Shown here: positions 1-7,431 of the stretch, one piece after another | How positions within the stretch are numbered: position 1 is the stretch's first letter | How the letters are laid out: each line of letters opens with the position of its first letter | Assembly: GCF_021533215.1 (NCBI RefSeq) | Contig: NZ_JAJNKA010000001.1 | Location: 1 to 64,000, forward strand | Direction of reading: 5' to 3' | Length of the DNA stretch: 64,000 nt | From: Portibacter lacus | GTDB lineage: Bacteria > Bacteroidota > Bacteroidia > Chitinophagales > Saprospiraceae | Program-made: the position numbers and the translations under genes | The notes under the pieces: model-generated | The model's database searches: none | What the model was told of the DNA's origin: nothing | What the model saw: only the letters and a program-made list of their open reading frames with translations

Positions 1-3000
1 TTGTATCAATTGTTTCACCACTTGGTAAAGTCAATGTTACCGTCACATTTGCGATCACAGAATCAATAGCAGGATCGAAAACACCATTGTTATCAAGATC
101 AACAAATAATTGATCACCGATAGAACCCGCACCTTTATAACCGAAGTCTTGAGCTAAGTTAGCTTCATTCGCAGCCAAAGTAAGATCAGAAGTATTATCA
201 TTTCCACCATCTGGATCGATGCTATTCGCAACACCAGCTGGGAAGTCAGCATCATTAGTATCAACAGTCACACTGTAATCACCAGGAGCAAGACCTTCGA
301 AAAGATATTCACCATTTGCGTCAGTAATTGTATCAATTGTTTCACCACTTGGTAAAGTCAATGTTACCGTCACATTTGCGATCACAGAATCAATAGCAGG
401 ATCGAAAACACCATTGTTATCAAGATCAACAAATAATTGATCACCGATAGAACCTGCACCTTTATAACCAAAGTCTTGGTCTAAGTTACTTGGTGTAGTT
501 GATGTTAAAGTAACATCACTAGTATTATCGTTTCCACCATCTGGGTCAATGCTATTCGCAACACCAGCTGGGAAGTCAGCATCATTTGTATCAACAGTCA
601 CACTGTAATCACCAGGAGCAAGACCTTCGAAAAGATATTCACCATTTGCGTCAGTAATTGTATCAATTGTTTCACCACTTGGTAAAGTCAATGTTACGGT
701 CACATTCGCAATCACTTCATCAATAGCAGGATCGAAAACACCATTGTTATCAAGATCAACAAATAATTGATCACCGATAGAACCCGCACCTTTATAACCG
801 AAGTCTTGGTCTAAGTTAGCTTCATTCGCTGCTAAAGTAAGATCAGAAGTATTATCATTTCCACCATCTGGATCAATGCTATTCGCAACACCAGCAGGGA
901 AGTCAGCATCATTTGTATCAACAGTTACGCTGTAATCACCAGGCGCAAGATCTTCGAAAAGATATTTTCCATTTTCATCTGTAATGGTATCAATTGTTTC
1001 ACCTGATGGTAAAGTCAATGTTACCGTAACATTTGCGATAACAGAATCAATAGCAGGATTAAACTCGCCATTGTTATCAAGATCAACAAATAATTGATCA
1101 CCGATAGAACCAGCGCCTTTATAACCGAAGTCTTGAGCTAAGTTAGCTTCATTCGCAGCCAAAGTAAGATCAGAAGTATTATCATTTCCACCATCTGGAT
1201 CGATGCTATTCGCAACACCAGCTGGGAAGTCAGCATCATTTGTATCAACAGTCACACTGTAATCACCAGGAGCAAGATCTTCGAAAAGATATTTTCCATT
1301 TGCATCTGTTATTGTATCAATTGTTTCACCAGATGGTAAAGTCAATGTTACGGTCACATTCGCAATCACTTCATCAATAGCAGGATCGAACTCACCGTTA
1401 TTATCAAGATCAACAAATAATTGATCACCGATAGAACCCGCACCTTTATAACCAAAGTCTTGGTCTAAGTTAGCTTCATTCGCAGCCAATGTAAGATCAG
1501 AAGTATTATCATTTCCACCATCTGGATCGATGCTATTCGCAACACCAGCAGGGAAGTCTGTATCATTTGTATCAACAGTTACGCTGTAATCACCAGGAGC
1601 AAGATCTGTGAAAAGATATTTTCCATTTTCATCTGTAATGGTATCAATTGTTTCACCCGTTGGTAAAGTCAATGTTACCGTAACATTCGCAATTACAGAA
1701 TCAATAGCAGGATTAAACTCGCCATTATTATCAAGATCAACAAATAATTGATCACCGATAGAACCAGCGCCTTTATAACCAAAGTCTTGAGCTAAGTTAG
1801 CTTCATTCGCTGCTAAAGTAAGATCAGAAGTATTATTATTTCCTCCGTCTGGATCGATGCTATTCGCAACACCAGCAGGGAAGTCTGTATCATTAGTATC
1901 AACAGTCACACTGTAATCACCAGGCGCAAGATCTTCGAAAAGATATTTTCCATTTGCATCTGTAATGGTATCAATTGTTTCACCAGATGGTAAAGTCAAT
2001 GTTACCGTCACATTTGCGATCACAGAATCAACTGCAGGATTAAACTCGCCATTATTATCAAGATCTACGAATAATTGATCACCGATAGAACCCGCACCTT
2101 TATAACCGAAGTCTTGTTCTAAGTTATTCGGAGCAGAAGATGTTAAAGTAACATCACTTGTATTATTATTTCCTTCGTCTGGATCGATGCTATTCGCAAC
2201 ACCAGCAGGGAAGTCTGTATCATTAGTATCAACAGTTACGCTGTAATCACCAGGCGCAAGATCTTCGAAAATATATTTTCCATTTGCATCTGTAATGGTA
2301 TCAATTGTTTCACCAGATGGTAAATTCAATGTTACCGTCACATTCGCAATCACAGAATCAACTGCAGGATCGAACTCACCATTATTATCAAGATCAACAA
2401 ATAATTGATCACCGATAGAACCCGCACCTTTATAACCGAAGTCTTGAGCTAAGTTAGCTTCATTCGCTGCTAAAGTAAGATCAGAAGTATTATTATCTCC
2501 ACCATCTGGATCAATGCTATTCGCAACACCTGCAGGGAAGTCTGTATCATTAGTATCAACGGTTACGCTGTAATCACCAGGAGCAAGATCTGTGAAAAGG
2601 TATTTTCCATTTTCATCTGTAATAGTAGCAATTGTTTCACCCGTTGGTAAAGTCAATGTTACCGTCACATTCGCAATCACTTCATCAATTGCAGGATCGA
2701 AAACACCATTGTTATCAAGATCAACATATAATTGATCACCGATAGAACCCGCACCTTTATAACCGAAGTCTTGTTCTAAGTTATTCGGAGCAGAAGATGT
2801 TAAAGTAACATCACTTGTATTATTATTTCCTTCGTCTGGATCGATGCTATTCGCAACACCAGCAGGGAAGTCTGTATCATTAGTATCAACAGTTACGCTG
2901 TAATCACCAGGCGCAAGATCTTCGAAAATATATTTTCCATTTGCATCTGTAATGGTATCAATTGTTTCACCAGATGGTAAATTCAATGTTACCGTCACAT

Positions 3001-4066
3001 TCGCAATCACAGAATCAACTGCAGGATCGAACTCACCATTATTATCAAGATCAACAAATAATTGATCACCGATAGAACCCGCACCTTTATAACCGAAGTC
3101 TTGAGCTAAGTTAGCTTCATTCGCTGCTAAAGTAAGATCAGAAGTATTATTATCTCCACCATCTGGATCAATGCTATTCGCAACACCTGCAGGGAAGTCT
3201 GTATCATTAGTATCAACAGTTACGCTGTAATCACCAGGAGCAAGATCTGTGAAAAGGTATTTTCCATTTTCATCTGTAATAGTAGCAATTGTTTCACCCG
3301 TTGGTAAAGTCAATGTTACCGTCACATTCGCAATCACTTCATCAATTGCAGGATCGAAAACACCATTGTTATCAAGATCAACATATAATTGATCACCGAT
3401 AGAACCCGCACCTTTATAACCGAAGTCTTGTTCTAAGTTATTCGGAGCAGAAGATGTTAAAGTAACATCACTTGTATTATTATTTCCTTCGTCTGGATCG
3501 ATGCTATTCGCAACACCAGCAGGGAAGTCTGTATCATTTATATCAACTGTTACTGTATAATCTCCAAGTTGCAAATTGTCAAACAAGTAAAGTCCATTAT
3601 TATCTGTAGTAGTTGAAATAGTGTTACCATTAGCTAACTCTAGATTTACGGTTACATTTGCAATTACAGAATCAACTGCAGGATCGAAAACACCATTATT
3701 ATCAATATCTACAAACAATAAATCTCCAATAGATCCAGGACCTTGGTAACCAAAATCTACATTCGTTTTAACTTCATCGTCTGCTAGAATTACGGTTGTT
3801 GTATTCGCAGAACCGATACCATCTAAATCAACTGACGGTGTTACATCAGCAGGAAAGTCCACATCATTTGCATCTACAGCAACTGTAAACTCGCCTCCAG
3901 GTAATTCATCGAAAATATATTGACCATTACTATCTGTTGTCACCGTATCTTTATGTCCAAAAGCATCTGTTAAAATCACATCTACATTTGCAATTGGATC
4001 ATCAATTCCAGCATCATATACACCATTGTTATTGTTGTCAATAAATAATTGATCAGAAATCGAAGC
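1..4066 (-). repeat. Array of 13 visible SdrD B-like modules, about 327-333 bp each
   Basis: The DNA that encodes the module start (gatcaccgatagaac on the plus strand, GSIGDQL in the protein) recurs at 112, 439, 769, 1096, 1423, 1750, 2077, 2407, 2734, 3064 and 3391, with diverged versions near 3718 and 4051. Spacings are 327, 330 or 333 bp, always a multiple of three, so the array is in frame. The two N-terminal-most modules (high coordinates) are the most diverged. Those from about 1 to 3540 are strongly homogenised at the DNA level. The leftmost module is cut by the window edge. Confidence 0.93.
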
Positions 4067-5458
4067 GTTTTGATCTGGAGCACAGAAAAGAATATTCGTA
4101 ATGGCTATAACTCTTGTAGTGGGGTCATAAGGACTAGGTTTTGATGGATCATTATATCCTTCCTCATTATATTGTAGCGTAAAACTATCTATCGCTTGTT
4201 CGAAGTAAACATTGAACGTTGTTCTATCATTTTCACCATCTTGAGCATCATCCAATCCAAGTGGATGGGCAGTTACTGTATTCCCAGTCCCGCCATTAGT
4301 CGGAGAAACTGCTGGCCATTCGAATGTAGGATTTATTGCTATTCCATTAGCATAACCAATAATCTGTACTTGGTCTCTTCTATCATCAATTTCCGTAGGG
4401 TTTGATGTACTATTATCAACATCATATACGGAAAATCGTACATCTTCTAAAGGTTGATTAAAGACAACTGAACTTTTGACAGAACTTCTATTTCTTACTG
4501 CATCGCTAGGTCCATTCATTCTAATTTTTAAATTAGAAAGTCCATCTCCAAGTCCACCATAGTTTTCACTAAATCTAGTAGTTTCATCTGGTGAGTTTGT
4601 GCCAATATTAGTAGGTACAAGATCTTCAGTATCACCGCTAAAACTAATATCAGTGTAAATGCTTCCTCCATTCGGATTAGTAATTTCATAAGTATGCGAA
4701 AGCGCACCTGCTGGATATCCTTCTGCACCTGCTGCCCAGTCTAACTTGGTCATTCCTGTAGTACATGCAATTTCTGGAGCATCATTCACACATGCTTTAA
4801 TATCTCCTAAACCAGAATTAATACCACCACCAGGTCTTGAAAACGTAACCGTAACAGAACTTACTGGATTCGGGTAAAGTACATTTAGCGTTCCGTTTGT
4901 ATCGTTATCAGATGATCGGCCTCTTCCTGTTACCGTTGGTGATGCATGAACAAAAGTAGGAGAACCAGATGCAGGTGTTAACGTTGGATTTCCATTATCG
5001 CTTGTAAATACAAGTGCATCATTGTAATCAATATCATACATCGAAAACTGTAGATTGTCTACAGGTTCAGAAAATGTCAATTTATAAGTTATCGTTCCAC
5101 CTCCATCTGCTGAAGCACGCAACGCTACCCCATTTCCATTGATGCCACCTGCTTGGTTGAAACCATTTGTTCTAAATGGAGAATTGTTACTGAAAGTTGT
5201 TCCAGAAATAGAAACATCAATATTTAGATTAGTAGAGCCGAATCCATAATCTATGGTTGGTTCTCCGGATTTCCATCTAGCGATGTCCCAATCGAAATTA
5301 GCTTCGTATTGGCCAACGTCGCAAGTTTGAGCTTGCAGGTTAGTTGATAAGAAAGTTAAAAAAAGTAAAGCAAAGAATACTAAGTTAGTCGGACTTAGTA
5401 AAGTTGGTTTTGGGCCATTCTTTGTTTTTGCAATAGTTGCATGTGCAATTTTCCTCAT
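1..5458 (-). CDS. Giant secreted SdrD B-like repeat protein (partial, C-terminus off window)
   Basis: The reading frame is open from ATG at 5458 to the left window edge, giving about 1,819 residues with no stop, so the C-terminus is not visible. Residues 1-45 form a long signal peptide with a hydrophobic core (LVFFALLFLTFLS) and a probable cut near LQAQ/TCD. Residues about 46-465 hold two related beta-domains, each with the motif FS(M/V)YD(I/V)D. From about residue 469 the protein is a chain of modules of about 109-111 residues that begin GSIGDQLFVDLDNNG and contain LPSGETI, YLFxDLAPGDYSVTVD and NDTDFPAGV. These are hallmarks of SdrD B-like (Cna B-type) domains, which in characterised surface proteins bind calcium and act as rigid stalks. 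I infer an exported adhesin or surface stalk protein, probably T9SS-dependent, but the sorting domain would lie outside the window. Confidence 0.88.
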   Translation of the reverse strand, partial: MRKIAHATIAKTKNGPKPTLLSPTNLVFFALLFLTFLSTNLQAQTCDVGQYEANFDWDIARWKSGEPTIDYGFGSTNLNIDVSISGTTFSNNSPFRTNGFNQAGGINGNGVALRASADGGGTITYKLTFSEPVDNLQFSMYDIDYNDALVFTSDNGNPTLTPASGSPTFVHASPTVTGRGRSSDNDTNGTLNVLYPNPVSSVTVTFSRPGGGINSGLGDIKACVNDAPEIACTTGMTKLDWAAGAEGYPAGALSHTYEITNPNGGSIYTDISFSGDTEDLVPTNIGTNSPDETTRFSENYGGLGDGLSNLKIRMNGPSDAVRNRSSVKSSVVFNQPLEDVRFSVYDVDNSTSNPTEIDDRRDQVQIIGYANGIAINPTFEWPAVSPTNGGTGNTVTAHPLGLDDAQDGENDRTTFNVYFEQAIDSFTLQYNEEGYNDPSKPSPYDPTTRVIAITNILFCAPDQNASISDQLFIDNNNNGVYDAGIDDPIANVDVILTDAFGHKDTVTTDSNGQYIFDELPGGEFTVAVDANDVDFPADVTPSVDLDGIGSANTTTVILADDEVKTNVDFGYQGPGSIGDLLFVDIDNNGVFDPAVDSVIANVTVNLELANGNTISTTTDNNGLYLFDNLQLGDYTVTVDINDTDFPAGVANSIDPDEGNNNTSDVTLTSSAPNNLEQDFGYKGAGSIGDQLYVDLDNNGVFDPAIDEVIANVTVTLTLPTGETIATITDENGKYLFTDLAPGDYSVTVDTNDTDFPAGVANSIDPDGGDNNTSDLTLAANEANLAQDFGYKGAGSIGDQLFVDLDNNGEFDPAVDSVIANVTVTLNLPSGETIDTITDANGKYIFEDLAPGDYSVTVDTNDTDFPAGVANSIDPDEGNNNTSDVTLTSSAPNNLEQDFGYKGAGSIGDQLYVDLDNNGVFDPAIDEVIANVTVTLTLPTGETIATITDENGKYLFTDLAPGDYSVTVDTNDTDFPAGVANSIDPDGGDNNTSDLTLAANEANLAQDFGYKGAGSIGDQLFVDLDNNGEFDPAVDSVIANVTVTLNLPSGETIDTITDANGKYIFEDLAPGDYSVTVDTNDTDFPAGVANSIDPDEGNNNTSDVTLTSSAPNNLEQDFGYKGAGSIGDQLFVDLDNNGEFNPAVDSVIANVTVTLTLPSGETIDTITDANGKYLFEDLAPGDYSVTVDTNDTDFPAGVANSIDPDGGNNNTSDLTLAANEANLAQDFGYKGAGSIGDQLFVDLDNNGEFNPAIDSVIANVTVTLTLPTGETIDTITDENGKYLFTDLAPGDYSVTVDTNDTDFPAGVANSIDPDGGNDNTSDLTLAANEANLDQDFGYKGAGSIGDQLFVDLDNNGEFDPAIDEVIANVTVTLTLPSGETIDTITDANGKYLFEDLAPGDYSVTVDTNDADFPAGVANSIDPDGGNDNTSDLTLAANEANLAQDFGYKGAGSIGDQLFVDLDNNGEFNPAIDSVIANVTVTLTLPSGETIDTITDENGKYLFEDLAPGDYSVTVDTNDADFPAGVANSIDPDGGNDNTSDLTLAANEANLDQDFGYKGAGSIGDQLFVDLDNNGVFDPAIDEVIANVTVTLTLPSGETIDTITDANGEYLFEGLAPGDYSVTVDTNDADFPAGVANSIDPDGGNDNTSDVTLTSTTPSNLDQDFGYKGAGSIGDQLFVDLDNNGVFDPAIDSVIANVTVTLTLPSGETIDTITDANGEYLFEGLAPGDYSVTVDTNDADFPAGVANSIDPDGGNDNTSDLTLAANEANLAQDFGYKGAGSIGDQLFVDLDNNGVFDPAIDSVIANVTVTLTLPSGETIDT
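2071..3538 (-). repeat. Near-identical 657-bp tandem duplication of a two-module unit
   Basis: Bases about 2071-2727 and 2728-3384 are almost the same sequence. The only difference I see is at 2561 (g) against 3218 (a). The identity runs on into a third partial copy to about 3538. The unit covers exactly two SdrD B-like modules (219 codons), so it keeps the frame. This is a recent unequal-crossover or slippage product, or an assembly artefact in a repeat region. Confidence 0.88.
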
Positions 5459-5916
5459 TATTTTGTAGTGTTGTATTTATGTTCTTTTTTTTCAAAAAAT
5501 AATAACTCGAAAGAAATTCCAGGTTTCTTAGAATTATATTATGTATTGGTAAGACTTGAAAAAAATGCTAGGTCACATAAAATATAGACGAGAAAGGGTG
5601 TCTAATTTTATAAAAAATGCAATACTTTAGGTCTTTGAATTTTAGGGTTAAATTCTATATGTCTATATTCCAGTCACTTAGGTAATTGTGATTGTTTACA
5701 GTAGACATACGTATAATAAGACAGCAATAGATTTCATTACCCCTACAATTGTCAAATCTTTTACATTTAAAGAAACATCGTGAATCCAAGTAACATTTAG
5801 GAATGAAATTCAGCCTATAGTGATTAAATGTTAAATTAATACGGATAAATTTGATACTTTTAGTAAATAGTATATTTTCGTTATGACATTTATTTTTGTA
5901 AAATGCTTTAAGTAAA
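5459..5916. other. Gene-free divergent spacer
   Basis: This AT-rich stretch of about 460 bp lies between the divergent adhesin gene (minus) and the small basic protein gene (plus). Apart from a TAnnTTTG box near its right end I see no RNA gene, clear hairpin or supported small ORF. A long minus-strand frame across 5655-6014 has no family signature and runs antisense to the basic protein gene. Confidence 0.5.
5891..5898 (+). promoter_or_regulatory. TAnnTTTG -7 box for the small basic protein and helicase
   Basis: TATTTTTG matches the Bacteroidota sigma-A -7 consensus exactly and lies 18 nt upstream of the ATG at 5917. I see no good TTG partner about 20 nt upstream, so the call rests on one box and its position. 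Confidence 0.4.
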
Positions 5917-6066
5917 ATGAAAAAGGGAAAAAAATTCCGAGATAGCCTTGAATTGGATGTTGATGCAATAAAAACTCCACCGAAAAAAAAGAAGAAATTG
6001 CATCTTGGACCCAAGAAACAAATATTATCTAAGTATTCGATCGAAATCTACGATGAAGAAGAGTAG
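5917..6066 (+). CDS. Small Lys-rich basic protein (49 aa)
   Basis: ATG at 5917 opens a 49-residue frame that ends with TAG at 6064-6066. The composition is strongly basic at the start and in the middle (KKGKKFR, PPKKKKKLHLGPKK) and acidic at the C-terminus (IYDEEE). It ends 9 nt before the helicase start, and a TATTTTTG box lies 18 nt upstream, so the two genes probably share a transcript. I do not recognise a named family. A basic tract next to an RNA helicase suggests nucleic-acid or ribosome association, but this is inference. It could also be a chance frame, although its spacing and promoter argue for a real gene. Confidence 0.55.
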   Translation: MKKGKKFRDSLELDVDAIKTPPKKKKKLHLGPKKQILSKYSIEIYDEEE

Positions 6067-6075
6067 CTTTGTGGG

Positions 6076-7383
6076 ATGAATATCTACGCTAAAGCTCAGC
6101 AAAAATTAAATATTACTTCCTTTAACGAAATGCAGAAGGAAGCTTTTGAAAAGATTCCTTCTGGTGAAGATGTCGTTTTACTGTCTCGGACTGGTTCCGG
6201 AAAGACACTTGCCTTTCTATTACCTCTTTTAGACCAGATTGATCCTGCCATTAAAAGAACACAGCTTCTTATTATTGCTCCTACACGAGAAATAGCACTT
6301 CAGTTAACAAGTGTTACTCAAGATCTAAGGTTTGGCTTTAATATTTTATGTTGTTATGGTGGACACCCGATTCGTTTCGAAAAGAAAGCATTATTATCAT
6401 TTCCAGATATCATTATTGGAACACCTGGGCGAATTTTAGACCATCTAGATCGAGAAACAATCGATCCCCTTACGCTTAAGTTTTTGGTCTTGGATGAATT
6501 TGACAAAACACTCGAAATGGGTTTTCACGAACAAATGCAATCTATTATCAAGCATTTAAGATACAAGCCCCAATATATCTTGACTTCTGCTACAGAAGCA
6601 TTAGAGATTCCAAGTTTTGTTCCACTTAACAATGCGGAGACGATAAACTACATTGAAGATCAAACCATTAAAGGACTTAAACTACATGTAGTTCCTTCAC
6701 CTGCTAAAGATAAACTAGAAACATTATTTCAATTGATCAATGATATCGGTCACCAGTCTACCTTCATTTTTTGCAATTATCGAGAAACCGTGCAAAGAAT
6801 CAGCGATTATCTGAAGAGTAAGAAGATTCATAACGATATCTTACATGGAGGTCTTCAGCAGATGGATAGAGAAAATGTCCTCAGCAAGTTTCGAAATGGT
6901 TCTGTTAGGATTTTGGTAACAACAGACCTAGCTGGGCGGGGATTAGATATTCCTTTAGTTGAAAATGTCGTGCATTACCACTTACCATCTAGCGAAGAAA
7001 CTTTTATTCATCGGAATGGAAGAACAGCAAGGATGGAATCTGATGGCGATGCTTACACCATTACTTTTCATGAGGAAGAAACACCTGATTTTATAAAAAA
7101 AATTGATCATGAATATCTGCCGACGGGAGAAACACGTGATTTGCCACTGCCAGATTTCGAAACCGTCATGATCAATAAAGGGAAGAGAGACAAGGTTCGA
7201 AAAGGCGATGTTGTCGGATTTTTATTTAAAATTGGAGCATTAGGAAAAGAAGAACTTGGCTTAATCGAAGTAAAAGATAATTTTTCACTTGCAGGTGTCT
7301 CTAGAAACGCAGCAAGTTCTCTTGTAAAGAAAACCAATAATCAAAAAATCAAAGGTAAGAAGGCACTAGTTCGGATATTATAG
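6076..7383 (+). CDS. DEAD-box ATP-dependent RNA helicase, DbpA-like
   Basis: This is a 435-residue cytoplasmic RNA helicase that unwinds or remodels RNA, plausibly rRNA during ribosome assembly. The helicase motifs are in order: Q-motif region (FNEMQKEA, 16-23), motif I SRTGSGKT (37-44), PTRE (69-72), TPGR (116-119), motif II DEFD (140-143), SAT (171-173), motif V TTDLAGRGLDIP (282-293) and motif VI HRNGRTAR (312-319). Residues about 370-435 match the DbpA RNA-binding domain (VVGFLFKIGALGKEELGLI), which in E. coli DbpA targets hairpin 92 of 23S rRNA. Motif II reads DEFD instead of DEAD and motif VI HRNGRTAR instead of the usual HRIGRTGR. The catalytic D and E are kept, so activity is expected. 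It lies 9 nt downstream of the small basic protein gene. Confidence 0.93.
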   Translation: MNIYAKAQQKLNITSFNEMQKEAFEKIPSGEDVVLLSRTGSGKTLAFLLPLLDQIDPAIKRTQLLIIAPTREIALQLTSVTQDLRFGFNILCCYGGHPIRFEKKALLSFPDIIIGTPGRILDHLDRETIDPLTLKFLVLDEFDKTLEMGFHEQMQSIIKHLRYKPQYILTSATEALEIPSFVPLNNAETINYIEDQTIKGLKLHVVPSPAKDKLETLFQLINDIGHQSTFIFCNYRETVQRISDYLKSKKIHNDILHGGLQQMDRENVLSKFRNGSVRILVTTDLAGRGLDIPLVENVVHYHLPSSEETFIHRNGRTARMESDGDAYTITFHEEETPDFIKKIDHEYLPTGETRDLPLPDFETVMINKGKRDKVRKGDVVGFLFKIGALGKEELGLIEVKDNFSLAGVSRNAASSLVKKTNNQKIKGKKALVRIL

Positions 7384-7431
7384 CTTAGACATTATTTATA
7401 ATTTTATCTTTATAATTATAAATAACCATTT

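Noticed and set aside
1-4066. Regular repeats that could be mistaken for a CRISPR array
   Set aside because: The period is 327-333 bp, the repeats are translated in frame into SdrD B-like modules, and there are no short unique spacers.
4196-4405. A 69-residue plus-strand frame inside the adhesin gene
   Set aside because: It lies antisense to a clear beta-domain of the large minus-strand gene and has no features of its own.
5655-6014. A 119-residue minus-strand frame opposite the small basic protein gene
   Set aside because: Its Phe-run comes from the Lys-rich codons on the other strand, it has no family features, and the plus-strand gene has better promoter and spacing support.
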